Below, in pieces: positions 26,591-34,804 of a stretch of 64,000 nucleotides of DNA. A program made the position numbers and the translations under genes. The notes beneath the pieces are model-generated. The model was not told the DNA's origin and did not search any database. It saw nothing but the letters and a program-made list of their open reading frames with translations. Position 1 is the first letter of the stretch. The number at the start of each line of letters is the position of its first letter. This DNA comes from DASPKM01 sp963817075 (GTDB lineage: Bacteria > Bacteroidota > Bacteroidia > Chitinophagales > Chitinophagaceae): positions 186,001 to 250,000 of the forward strand of contig CAWFMT010000003.1 in assembly GCA_963817075.1 (NCBI GenBank), in the 5' to 3' direction.

Positions 26591-27710
26591 TTGAATGCAG
26601 ATAATTGTGAATACTCTTTGCAGCATTTGATGATGCATGTCCGCCTTTGCTCAAATACTTTTTTAGTGTTAGATAATCCTGATTTATTTGTCGTTTTCGC
26701 TCAGGATCTTCCAGAATACTTCTTAATTCCTTGATCACATTTGCAACTGTCAATTGATCCTGGATCAACTCTTTGACGACTTCCCGGTCAAGGATGAGGT
26801 TAACAAGACTAATGAATTTTATCTTGACTAATCTTCTTGCTATCTGATACGAAATGGCAGAACCCTTATAACAAACAACCTGAGGAACACCAAACAATGC
26901 TGTTTCCAGAGTAGCTGTTCCAGAAGTAACAAGTGCGGCCTTAGCTTGCATTAATAATTGGTAGGTTCTGTTTCGAAGCGATCGTACCTGTGGATTTGCT
27001 GCAAGTATGGGTTCATAAAATTCATCGGGAAGCGAAGGTGCTTTTGCAACTATGAAGTGATATTCAGGAAATGCCTTGCTTGCCTGCAGCATGATAGGAA
27101 GTTTTTTTGCCACTTCCTGTTCCCTGCTTCCAGGTAATAGAGCAATCACATTGTTCTGATTTAAAGGAGAAATTTCAAGAGGATTGGATTGCTGGTTTTC
27201 CACAGCTTCCTCAACTACTTCAACCAGGGGGTGACCAACATATTCAACCTTGTAATTCCATTTTCGATAAAACTCTTCCTCGAATGGAAGGATCACAAGC
27301 ATTTTGTCTACTGCCCTCTTGATGATATTCACTCTTTTCTCCTTCCATGCCCACACCTGTGGTGAAATATAATAAACCACTTTGAAGCTATTCTCCTTAG
27401 CCCATTCGGCGATACGAAGGTTAAAGCCCGGATAATCGATCAGGATAATTACATCAGGTCTAAAACTCAGGATATCCTTTTTACAAAACCGGAAATTTTT
27501 GAAGATGGTCCCAAGGTTCTTTACCACTTCAGCAAACCCCATAAAAGCCAACTGCCGATAATGCATCACAACCTCGCCTCCTGCCTGTTCCATAAGGTCA
27601 CCTCCCCAGCAGCGAACACTTGCTAACGGGTCTAACCTCCTTAATTCTTTAATAAGGTTACTTCCATGCAGATCTCCGCTGGCTTCTCCGGCTATGATGT
27701 AATATTTCAT
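26562..27710 (-). CDS. lpxB: lipid-A-disaccharide synthase
   Basis: A 382-residue GT19 glycosyltransferase that condenses UDP-2,3-diacylglucosamine with lipid X at the inner membrane during lipid A synthesis. The N-terminal MKYYIIAGEASGDLHGSNLI is the family signature; IDYPGFNLRIA, ISPQVWAWKEKRV, LPFEEEFY, ALLPGSREQEV and TSGTATLETALFGVPQVVCYK follow in order. The start at 27710 gives this conserved N-terminus; an upstream ATG at 27767 adds 19 unrelated residues. Confidence 0.95.
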   Translation of the reverse strand: MKYYIIAGEASGDLHGSNLIKELRRLDPLASVRCWGGDLMEQAGGEVVMHYRQLAFMGFAEVVKNLGTIFKNFRFCKKDILSFRPDVIILIDYPGFNLRIAEWAKENSFKVVYYISPQVWAWKEKRVNIIKRAVDKMLVILPFEEEFYRKWNYKVEYVGHPLVEVVEEAVENQQSNPLEISPLNQNNVIALLPGSREQEVAKKLPIMLQASKAFPEYHFIVAKAPSLPDEFYEPILAANPQVRSLRNRTYQLLMQAKAALVTSGTATLETALFGVPQVVCYKGSAISYQIARRLVKIKFISLVNLILDREVVKELIQDQLTVANVIKELRSILEDPERKRQINQDYLTLKKYLSKGGHASSNAAKSIHNYLHSINSSLTQPS

Positions 27711-27814
27711 TCGTAAAAAAATCTTCCCATGGCACGCAAAATAATTGTCCCGGGTTGATAAATGCAAGATAGTTGATGGAAGTTGATTGAAAATTCTATG
27801 CCTGAAGTTGGGTG

Positions 27815-27856
27815 CGAGGTCGGAGGTTGAGGTCCGAGGTCGGAAAGTCAGTCAGA
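27815..27856 (+). repeat. degenerate heptad array, GAGGTCG words
   Basis: AGGT recurs at 27817, 27824, 27830 and 27837, followed by AAGTCAGTCAG. Spacing is 7, 6 and 7. The ten bases GAGGTCGGAA (27836-27845) are perfectly complementary to TTCCGACCTC at 28381-28390, beyond the four-helix-bundle gene. Confidence 0.7.
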
Positions 27857-27979
27857 AAATAGAATTCCATAAGGCGAGATATTCTATTCGACAAGTTTGA
27901 TCGTGGAAAATATCCACTTCTGCGCTTTTCATCCTTTGTTAGAGAGACTGTTTTGAAGATACATTTGTCAAAAGGCTTC

Positions 27980-28290
27980 ATGATAAAGACCTTTTTCGAT
28001 CTGGAAATCTTCAAGGAAGCCTATTCATTGGCAGCGAGTATTTTTAGATTTTCCAGAAGCTTTCCAAGGAAGAAACGTATTCTCTGACAAATCAGTTGAT
28101 AAGGTCTTCAAGATCTGTCTGCGCTAATATAGCGGAAGGTTGGGGGAAAAGACAATATGTAAACGAGTTCAAAAGACATCTAATATACGCAGCAGGGTCG
28201 TTGCAAGAAACGAAGGTTTGGTTGCTATTTGCGAGTGATTGTAAATATCTACCTGCAGAAATATTCGATGAACTTATCAAGAGCTCATAA
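27980..28290 (+). pseudogene. four-helix-bundle protein (S23/IVP-like), frameshifted
   Basis: The first frame from ATG 27980 gives FFDLEIFKEAYSLAASIFRF, SRSFPR, then goes out of frame and stops at 28087. The next frame continues EETYSLTNQLIRSSRSVCAN, IAEGWGKRQY, and ends at 28290. Adding one A to CCAAGG at 28064-28069 would restore FPKEETYSLT, so one base seems lost. The complete product would be about 103 residues, normal for this family, which is also found in 23S rRNA intervening sequences. Members are small helical proteins of unknown cellular role. It is flanked by heptad arrays in opposite orientation (27815-27856 and 28376-28403). Confidence 0.8.
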
Positions 28291-28375
28291 AAATTAGGAG
28301 CTAAAATTTATAGATTACTGATCAATTGGAAATCTTTAAAAGCTCTTCCAATTAATCCCTTCTTCTTTCAGATCT

Positions 28376-28403
28376 CCGACTTCCGACCTCAGACTTCACT
28401 TCC
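28376..28403 (-). repeat. inverted heptad array, GGAAGTC words
   Basis: On the + strand: CCGACTT, CCGACCT, CAGACTT, CACTTCC, four exact seven-base units. Read on the - strand they are the GGAAGTC family. It is inverted relative to the array at 27815. Confidence 0.8.
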
Positions 28404-28430
28404 TGGCGTCTTGGCGCCTTTGCGGTTAAA
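28401..28430 (+). repeat. GGCG / TGCGGTTAAA word element
   Basis: TCCTGGCG, CTTGGCGCC and TTTGCGGTTAAATTCTT follow directly on the inverted heptad array. The tail matches 23346-23359. Here it lies at the 3' side of a - strand gene instead of before a start codon. Confidence 0.65.
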
Positions 28431-28448
28431 TTCTTGACAGCTAAGAAT

Positions 28449-28757
28449 TCAGCGAATCATTTTCACCAAGAGAACCGCTATTCCATAAATAATTGTAATA
28501 ACAAAGACACCCTTCGCTGTTTGATCCCTTCTTGTATTCAGGAAGATCGTGAACAGGACTGCGTTTGCGATCAGTGAGATACTGCTGACCCCAGTGAGAA
28601 GACTCTTATTGGTCTTGAGATAATAAAAATATTCGGAGAGATTAATCTGATCTGCAAAATTGATGAAGTAGTACGCAATCATTGCGACAATAGGAGCAAT
28701 TGCTCCATACAGAATTCCAAGTTTCAGGTTGTCTCTTTTGAAGATCACAATTTCCAC
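28449..28757 (-). CDS. small membrane protein, unknown family
   Basis: A 102-residue protein with three hydrophobic segments: about 14-33 (LGILYGAIAPIVAMIAYYF), 52-72 (SLLTGVSSISLIANAVLFTIF) and 82-99 (GVFVITIIYGIAVLLVKM). No motif gives a function. It overlaps the end of surE by 13 bases on the same strand, so the two are co-translated. Confidence 0.75.
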   Translation of the reverse strand: MEIVIFKRDNLKLGILYGAIAPIVAMIAYYFINFADQINLSEYFYYLKTNKSLLTGVSSISLIANAVLFTIFLNTRRDQTAKGVFVITIIYGIAVLLVKMIR

Positions 28758-29569
28758 GAGTTTTCGAGTTTGCCCTTCAAAACGTAATTCGTCATATCAA
28801 ATTGTACTGGTACAAGGCTAACATAACCATTATCAAGTGCCCAAACATCAGTATCCTTTCCCTTATCCATATTCACGAATTCACCCGTGAGCCAATAATA
28901 TTTTCTACCATGAGGATCATTCCGCTCCAGAAAATCTTCCTCATATTTCGCATAAGCCTGCCTGCAGATCTTTATTCCCTTGATAAGATTTACGGGAAGT
29001 GCAGGAATATTAACGTTCAGGACCTGGTGTTTATCCAATTGGTTTTTAAGCGTCAGTTCTACAATTATTCTTGCAAACTTTCTTGAGGCTGTGAAATCGG
29101 CATCAATACTATAATCCAGTAAAGAAAATCCGATTGAAGGAATGCTTTCGATAGCGGCCTCTACCGCGGCCGACATGGTTCCTGAATAAATTACATTAAT
29201 AGAGTGATTAGCGCCATGGTTGATTCCACTTATGCAGAGATCAGGTTTTCTGTGAAGGATCTTATCTACCGCCAGTTTTACACAATCAACCGGAGTTCCT
29301 GAGCACCCGTAGGCTTCAATATCTCCAAAATCATTGACCGGGTGAAGTCTTAATGGACTGCCAATCGTAATGGCATGTCCCATGCCTGATTGCGGTTTAT
29401 CGGGGGCAACAACAACTATTTTTCCCAGGTCTCGGACAGCCTCTACAAGGTTTCTGATCCCTGGGGCGCTGATTCCATCATCATTGGTGACCAGAATGAC
29501 CGGCTTGTCTGACTTAAAAGAAGCTCTGGGTTTTGCTCTTTTTGTGGCAGCTTTCTTAGTTTTTGCCAT
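28745..29569 (-). CDS. surE: 5'/3'-nucleotidase SurE
   Basis: A 274-residue metal-dependent phosphatase of nucleoside monophosphates. The N-terminal active-site motif ILVTNDDGISAPGI (Asp30-Asp31) follows a basic 20-residue extension rich in Lys/Arg. Other family blocks: VVVAPDKPQSGMGHAITI, GTPVDCVKLAVDKIL, CISGINHGANHSINVIYSGTMSAAVEA. The basic N-terminal tail is longer than in most SurE proteins. A perfect -7 box lies 15 bases upstream. Confidence 0.95.
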   Translation of the reverse strand: MAKTKKAATKRAKPRASFKSDKPVILVTNDDGISAPGIRNLVEAVRDLGKIVVVAPDKPQSGMGHAITIGSPLRLHPVNDFGDIEAYGCSGTPVDCVKLAVDKILHRKPDLCISGINHGANHSINVIYSGTMSAAVEAAIESIPSIGFSLLDYSIDADFTASRKFARIIVELTLKNQLDKHQVLNVNIPALPVNLIKGIKICRQAYAKYEEDFLERNDPHGRKYYWLTGEFVNMDKGKDTDVWALDNGYVSLVPVQFDMTNYVLKGKLENSWKL

Positions 29570-29583
29570 AGTTTTTCAAGTTG

Positions 29584-29591
29584 CAAAAGTA
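29584..29591 (-). promoter_or_regulatory. candidate -7 box of surE
   Basis: On the - strand the sequence is TACTTTTG, a full match to TAnnTTTG, 14 bases before the surE ATG. The -33 element is not clear. Confidence 0.45.
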
Positions 29592-29746
29592 AGCGGAATG
29601 GTTCGGATTGTTTCCTCTTTATTCATATGGAATTCAACTAAGACCACCAATTTTTAATACAGGATGAATTTTCCCACATTCTATTGAATTGCCCACAAAA
29701 TCGGCCGGATCACTGTTCTCGTGTTTATTTTTACTCCTCTTTCGGC

Positions 29747-29754
29747 TACCTTTG
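29747..29754 (+). promoter_or_regulatory. candidate -7 box of atpG
   Basis: TACCTTTG matches TAnnTTTG fully and lies 22 bases before the atpG ATG. A T-rich stretch sits at the -33 distance. A leader of about 15 bases is predicted. Confidence 0.5.
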
Positions 29755-29776
29755 CGGCCAGTTAAATACCATGTAA

Positions 29777-30658
29777 ATGGCAGGACAATTAAAAGAAGTT
29801 AGAAACAGGATAAAATCGGTTCAAAACACCCAGCAGATCACCAAGGCCATGAAGATGGTCAGTGCTGCAAAATTGCGCAGGGCACAGGAAGCCATCATCC
29901 AGATGAGGCCCTATGCCAGGAAGTTGCAGGAAATGCTTAGCAATATTGTTACCGGGGCTGAAGGTGATATTCAATCAACGTTAGCTACTGAGCGTCCTAT
30001 TGAAAAGGTTTTGATCTTTTCAATTACAAGTGATCGTGGACTGGCAGGGGCATACAATAGTAACCTGATCAAATTGACCAAACAATTGATCAATGAAAAA
30101 TATCCGGACCAGGCAAAAAAAGGAAATGTATTCATTTGGAATATAGGCAAGAAAGGTTTTGAGCATTTTAGTAAGAATAAATTTAAAGCAGATTCAACTT
30201 ATAAAGATTTACTTCAGAATATTTCATTTGAACAGGTGCAATTGGCGGCACAAGCTGCGGTAAAAGCTTTTGAGAATAAGGAATTTGATGTGGTTGAAGT
30301 TGTTTACAGTGAATTCAAGAATGCAGGAACCCAGCGCTTTGCGATTGAAAGATTTCTCCCAATACCAAAAGTGGTCGTAAAAGCTGGAGCACGTAAAACT
30401 GATTTCATATTTGAACCCGGAAAGGATGAGTTGATAGCCGAGTTGATGCCAAAGATCCTGAATACACAGTTATACAAGGCTGTTTTGGATGCTAATGCAT
30501 CTGAGCATGGAGCCAGAATGACTGCAATGGATAAAGCATCAGAAAATGCGAACGAAATTCTGAAATCGCTTCGTATATCTTACAATAGAGCAAGACAGGC
30601 TGCAATCACAACCGAACTTACGGAGATAGTTAGTGGAGCTGCAGCATTGCAGGGATAG
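29777..30658 (+). CDS. atpG: ATP synthase F1 gamma subunit
   Basis: A 293-residue central-stalk subunit that couples proton flow to ATP synthesis. The N-terminal coiled coil AGQLKEVRNRIKSVQNTQQI, TKAMKMVSAAKLRRAQ and the C-terminal SEHGARMTAMDKASENANE, TTELTEIVSGAAAL are diagnostic. No other ATP synthase gene is adjacent: surE is divergent upstream and scpB follows. The gene therefore has its own promoter, split from the rest of the atp cluster. Confidence 0.96.
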   Translation: MAGQLKEVRNRIKSVQNTQQITKAMKMVSAAKLRRAQEAIIQMRPYARKLQEMLSNIVTGAEGDIQSTLATERPIEKVLIFSITSDRGLAGAYNSNLIKLTKQLINEKYPDQAKKGNVFIWNIGKKGFEHFSKNKFKADSTYKDLLQNISFEQVQLAAQAAVKAFENKEFDVVEVVYSEFKNAGTQRFAIERFLPIPKVVVKAGARKTDFIFEPGKDELIAELMPKILNTQLYKAVLDANASEHGARMTAMDKASENANEILKSLRISYNRARQAAITTELTEIVSGAAALQG

Positions 30659-30721
30659 GTATTATGAGATTCAGTTTAAGCTGCATTTTACGATTGATCT
30701 GAGTTCCCAAATCTGAATCAA

Positions 30722-31468
30722 ATGGAAATAAGTAACCTGATACTTCATGTGGAAGCCTTGCTGTTTGCAAGCGACCGGCCACTTACGGCCATCGATCTTA
30801 CTGAATTGATCAATAATGCTTTTGGTTTCATGGAGGAAAAGGTTCAAACCGAGCAGATTCAAACTGCAATTGAAGGCATCGTTGAAAAATATAATTCTGA
30901 ATTTTATCCATTCAGTTTAAGAGAAAGTGGAGGTGGTTTTCAATTTCTCACAAAGAAAGACTATCATAAAACGGTGGCTCAATTGAATGGTGAGAAATTC
31001 CTGAAAAGACTTTCCACCGCTGCACTTGAGACACTTTCCATCGTCGCGTATAAGCAACCTATCACCAAGTCGGAAATAGAAGCAATACGTGGAGTGAATT
31101 GTGATTATTCCATTCAAAAGTTATTGGAAAAAGAACTAATTGTAATCACAGGTCGAAACGAATTGATGCCCGGCAAACCTCTGGTGTATGCTACTTCAAA
31201 GACTTTCATGGATTATTTCGGGATCAATTCTCCCGATGAATTGCCCAGACTAAAAGAGGTTTATGCCGATGTAATTGTTGAACCTACTCAGGTACACTCA
31301 GCTAACACTAATACTGAGAAAGAAGAATCCGAAGAATCCGAAGAATCATCGGAAGCAAAGATCAGTTTAGATTCAGAGGCAAGCGCATTTTCTGTAACAG
31401 AAACCGGTGAGTTGATTCATGGGTCCAGAGACGTAGATGAAGCTTCAAGTAACGAAGAACAAGCTTGA
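30722..31468 (+). CDS. scpB: segregation and condensation protein B
   Basis: A 248-residue SMC-complex subunit with two winged-helix domains, covering about residues 1-175: HVEALLFASDRPLT, LSTAALETLSIVAYKQPITK, SEIEAIRGVNCDYSIQKLLE, GRNELMPGKPLVYATSKTFM. It is followed by an acidic Ser/Glu-rich tail (about 195-248). It works with ScpA and SMC in chromosome condensation; neither partner is in the window. Confidence 0.93.
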   Translation: MEISNLILHVEALLFASDRPLTAIDLTELINNAFGFMEEKVQTEQIQTAIEGIVEKYNSEFYPFSLRESGGGFQFLTKKDYHKTVAQLNGEKFLKRLSTAALETLSIVAYKQPITKSEIEAIRGVNCDYSIQKLLEKELIVITGRNELMPGKPLVYATSKTFMDYFGINSPDELPRLKEVYADVIVEPTQVHSANTNTEKEESEESEESSEAKISLDSEASAFSVTETGELIHGSRDVDEASSNEEQA

Positions 31469-31496
31469 ATTTGAAAGTTCGAGAGTTCGAATGTTC

Positions 31497-31573
31497 CTTG
31501 CGAAGCCTTGCGCCCTCGCGCTTTTGCGGTTAAAGTTCAACCCTAAACACAAAACTCTAAACCCGAAACTCTT
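31497..31573 (+). repeat. TTGCG word element joined to AACCCTA heptads
   Basis: CTTGCGAAG, CCTTGCGCC, CTCGCGC and TTTTGCGGTTAAAG lead into five exact heptads at 31539-31573: AACCCTA, AACACAA, AACTCTA, AACCCGA, AACTCTT. One base later comes the lysA ATG. The two word families are fused without a gap, and the heptad phase extends back to AAAGTTC (31532). Confidence 0.75.
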
Positions 31574-31574
31574 T

Positions 31575-32789
31575 ATGCCTGAACAACTTTCATTTGATTT
31601 TTTGGTCCAGATGGCCAATCAGTTTGGAACTCCACTCTATGTTTATCATGCTGAAAAGATCAAGGAACAGTATGAAAAACTATCCAATGCTTTTAAAGGC
31701 TGTGATGCAAAGTTTTTTTATGCCTGCAAAGCCCTCACCAACATTAATATTCTCAAGTACATGCAGCAATTAGGAGCTGGCCTTGATTGCGTAAGTATTA
31801 ATGAAGTGAAGATTGGATTAAAGGCAGGATTTCCAGCATCGGATATTCTGTTTACACCAAATTGTGTTGATTTCAATGAAGTTGTTGAAGGAAAGGATTT
31901 AGGAGTCAGGATCAACATTGATAATATTTCTATTCTTGAACAGTTTGGGAACAGGTTCGGAGATAGTTATCCCATTTCTATCCGCCTCAATCCTCATATT
32001 ATGGCTGGTGGAAACTTTAAAATATCAACCGGTCATGTTGATAGTAAGTTTGGAATCTCCATCCATCAGATCCGTCACATAGAACGAGTGGTCAAAACTT
32101 TCAAAATGAAGGTCACCGGAGTCCATATGCATACGGGTAGCGAAATAAAGGATGTTGGAGTTTTCCTGGAAGGCCTGGAAGTAATGTTCAATACTGCAAC
32201 CCATTTTCCCGACCTTGAATTTATAGATCTGGGAAGCGGATTTAAAGTACCTTATCAGCCAGATGATCCAGAGACCGATGTAAATCAACTTGGAAAAAAA
32301 GTCTGTAATGCTTTTGCTGCTTATGAAAAAGAATCTAAGAAAAAATTACAAGTCTGGTTTGAGCCCGGAAAATATTTGGTAAGCCAGGCAGGTTATTTCA
32401 TAGTGAAAGCAAATGTGATCAAGCAAACCCCTGCAACTGTATTTGTTGGTGTGAATAGTGGCTTCAATCATTTGATCCGGCCAATGTTTTATGAAGCTTA
32501 CCACCATATTGAAAATATTTCCAATCCTAAAGGAGCTGAGAGAATTTATACCGTGGTTGGAAACATTTGTGAAACTGACACCTTTGCATGGGACAGGAAA
32601 TTGAATGAGGTACGCGAGTCAGACTATCTTGTTTTTTATAATGCAGGAGCATATGGATTTGAAATGTCCTCTAATTTCAACTCGAGATTGAAACCTGCCG
32701 AGGTTTTGGTGAAGGATGGAAAAGCTCATCTCATTAGGCAACGAGATGTTTTTGAAGATTTGCTCCGTCAGCAAATCGAAGTTCTATAA
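31575..32789 (+). CDS. lysA: diaminopimelate decarboxylase
   Basis: A 404-residue PLP-dependent enzyme that makes L-lysine from meso-diaminopimelate. The PLP-lysine region FFYACKALTNINILKYMQ (Lys52), the HMHTGSEI loop, DLGSGFKVPY, and the C-terminal-domain motifs CETDTFAWDR and YNAGAYGFEMSSNFNSR are present. The start at 31575 is chosen because an earlier in-frame ATG (31437) lies inside scpB and would translate the repeat element. The next gene follows one base after its stop. Confidence 0.93.
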   Translation: MPEQLSFDFLVQMANQFGTPLYVYHAEKIKEQYEKLSNAFKGCDAKFFYACKALTNINILKYMQQLGAGLDCVSINEVKIGLKAGFPASDILFTPNCVDFNEVVEGKDLGVRINIDNISILEQFGNRFGDSYPISIRLNPHIMAGGNFKISTGHVDSKFGISIHQIRHIERVVKTFKMKVTGVHMHTGSEIKDVGVFLEGLEVMFNTATHFPDLEFIDLGSGFKVPYQPDDPETDVNQLGKKVCNAFAAYEKESKKKLQVWFEPGKYLVSQAGYFIVKANVIKQTPATVFVGVNSGFNHLIRPMFYEAYHHIENISNPKGAERIYTVVGNICETDTFAWDRKLNEVRESDYLVFYNAGAYGFEMSSNFNSRLKPAEVLVKDGKAHLIRQRDVFEDLLRQQIEVL

Positions 32790-32790
32790 A

Positions 32791-33273
32791 ATGTCAACCA
32801 ATAGATTTATACAATTAATAAAACATCCTGTAAAATCCAGGATGTTCTTATTTTCAAGGTTGCCAAGTGCTTACTTTGCCGGAATTAGAATAAAGAGTAT
32901 TGATGAGGAAAGTTGTGAAGTGACTGTTCGCTATAAGTGGTTTAGCCAAAATCCATTCAGGTCCACTTATTTTGCTTGTCTCAGCATGGCGGCAGAGATG
33001 AGCACGGGTGCCCTGGCGATGGCACATATTTACGGCATGAAACCCTCCATCTCAATGCTTGTTTTGAAAGTGCATGGGGATTATCTGAAGAAAGCAATTG
33101 GAGTTACCAGTTTTGTATGCGATCAGGGGAATCAGATAAAAAGTGCAATTGAGGAAGCAATACAAACAGGAGAGGCACGAACAATTCAACTTCGTTCCAT
33201 AGGTAAGAATGATTCAGGAGAATTGATCGCTGAATTCATGATCGAATGGTCTTTCAAAGCCAAGTCCCGATAG
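32791..33273 (+). CDS. DUF4442 hotdog-fold protein
   Basis: A 160-residue soluble protein resembling DUF4442, a group of thioesterase-like hotdog proteins. Blocks: NPFRSTYFACLSMAAEMSTG and VLKVHGDYLKKA, then EEAIQTGEART and AEFMIEWSFK. No substrate can be inferred. It begins one base after lysA, so the two share a transcript; a longer in-frame start inside lysA is not needed. Confidence 0.8.
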   Translation: MSTNRFIQLIKHPVKSRMFLFSRLPSAYFAGIRIKSIDEESCEVTVRYKWFSQNPFRSTYFACLSMAAEMSTGALAMAHIYGMKPSISMLVLKVHGDYLKKAIGVTSFVCDQGNQIKSAIEEAIQTGEARTIQLRSIGKNDSGELIAEFMIEWSFKAKSR

Positions 33274-33302
33274 ATTCAAAATAGGTTTCAAAAATTTCCT
33301 CT

Positions 33303-34703
33303 ATGACAATATCATTTCATGGCGCTGCCCGTTGCGTAACAGGTTCAAAACATCTGCTCACACTTGATAATGGGAAAAAAATATTGCTTGACTGCGGGAT
33401 GTTCCAGGGGATGGGAAAGGAAACTGGTGATCTTAACCGGGATCTGGGGTTCAAGGCTTCTGAGGTTGATGCAATGATCCTGAGCCATGCACATATTGAT
33501 CATAGTGGGTTGATTCCAAAACTTTGCAGCGAAGGATTCGCTGGTAAAATTTTCTGTACTCCCGCTACCAAGGATCTCACCAACATTCTGTTACAAGATT
33601 CAGCAGAAATTCAGGAAGAGGATATAAGATTTGTAAATAAGAGACGGGCAAGTCAGGGGTTACCGTATTTAAATCCTTTGTACACCGTACTGGATGCGCA
33701 GGAATGCGTGAAACAATTCGTTGCAGTTGAGTACAGCAAATGGTTTGAAGTGATGGAAGGGGTGGAGTGCATGTTTACGGATGCAGGTCACATAATTGGC
33801 AGTCAGGTTGTAAGTCTAAGGATAAATGAAAAACAAAAAACCACAAGCATTTGTTTCAGTGGAGATGTTGGCAGATACAGAGATTTAATCTTGAGATCTC
33901 CAGATGTATTTCCTCAGGCAGATTATATTTTGATGGAGTCGACTTATGGAAACAGCTTACACGAACAGAGCGTAACAACTCCCGATCTCTTATTAGAGTG
34001 GATTGAAAAAGCCTGCGTCGTTAGGAAAGGAAAACTTATTATGCCTGCATTCAGCGTAGGCAGAACACAGGAATTGTTATATGCCCTGAACCAATTAGAA
34101 CTTGAGAATAAGTTACCGAAGGTTGATTATTTTGTTGATAGTCCATTGAGCGTACAAACTACCAAGGTCGTTAAAAGCTATCCCGGTTACTTTAATAAAA
34201 GAGTTCAGGGAATTCTTGAAAGGGATAACGACCCATTTTCATTTGAAGGATTGAAATTCATCTCAACAGTTGAGCAATCCAAGATGATCAACATGCGGAA
34301 TGATCCATGTGTGATTATTTCTGCCAGCGGTATGGCAGAAGCAGGAAGGGTGAAGCATCATATCAGCAACAATATCGAAAACAGCAAAAATACAATCCTG
34401 CTAACAGGTTATTGCGAACCTCGATCTCTTGGTGGAAGGCTAATGGCAGGTGAAAAAGAGGTAAGAATATTTGGCCTGATGCACCAGGTAAATGCCCAGG
34501 TGGGATCCATCAGAAGTATGAGTGCCCATGGAGATTATGAAGACCTTTCACAGTGGCTCGCCTGCCAGGACCCAAAACTGGTGAAACGCCTGTTCCTTGT
34601 GCATGGAGAATTTGATGTTCAGCAACCCTTTCAGCAACGTCTTATGAAGAAAGGGTTTGAAGTTGAGATCCCTGAAATCCATTCAACAGTTACTCTAAAC
34701 TGA
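33303..34703 (+). CDS. MBL-fold beta-CASP hydrolase, RNA-processing type
   Basis: A 466-residue metallo-beta-lactamase-fold protein with beta-CASP insertion and RNA-specificity (RMMBL) tail, the arrangement of CPSF73-like bacterial nucleases. Metal motif SHAHIDHSG near 61-68, GHIIGSQV near 162, CFSGDVG, MESTYGN, and C-terminal IISASGMAEAGRVKHHI and MSAHGDYEDL with VHGEFD. It probably cuts RNA in the cytoplasm. The target is unknown. Confidence 0.9.
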   Translation: MTISFHGAARCVTGSKHLLTLDNGKKILLDCGMFQGMGKETGDLNRDLGFKASEVDAMILSHAHIDHSGLIPKLCSEGFAGKIFCTPATKDLTNILLQDSAEIQEEDIRFVNKRRASQGLPYLNPLYTVLDAQECVKQFVAVEYSKWFEVMEGVECMFTDAGHIIGSQVVSLRINEKQKTTSICFSGDVGRYRDLILRSPDVFPQADYILMESTYGNSLHEQSVTTPDLLLEWIEKACVVRKGKLIMPAFSVGRTQELLYALNQLELENKLPKVDYFVDSPLSVQTTKVVKSYPGYFNKRVQGILERDNDPFSFEGLKFISTVEQSKMINMRNDPCVIISASGMAEAGRVKHHISNNIENSKNTILLTGYCEPRSLGGRLMAGEKEVRIFGLMHQVNAQVGSIRSMSAHGDYEDLSQWLACQDPKLVKRLFLVHGEFDVQQPFQQRLMKKGFEVEIPEIHSTVTLN

Positions 34704-34775
34704 AGAATTACTGTCCAAAAGACCGCTCTAGCCCACTTCTGATAATAGATTCGTGAATTCCACGTTTAGGAATAA

Positions 34776-34789
34776 CTGGTGAAAACCAG
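34776..34789 (+). promoter_or_regulatory. short GAAA-loop hairpin in leader of the hybrid kinase
   Basis: CTGGT and ACCAG pair around a GAAA loop. The 3' arm overlaps the purine-rich AGGTGG (34788-34793) that may serve as the ribosome binding site for ATG 34805. Confidence 0.35.
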
Positions 34790-34804
34790 GTGGAATCAAT
34801 ACCT

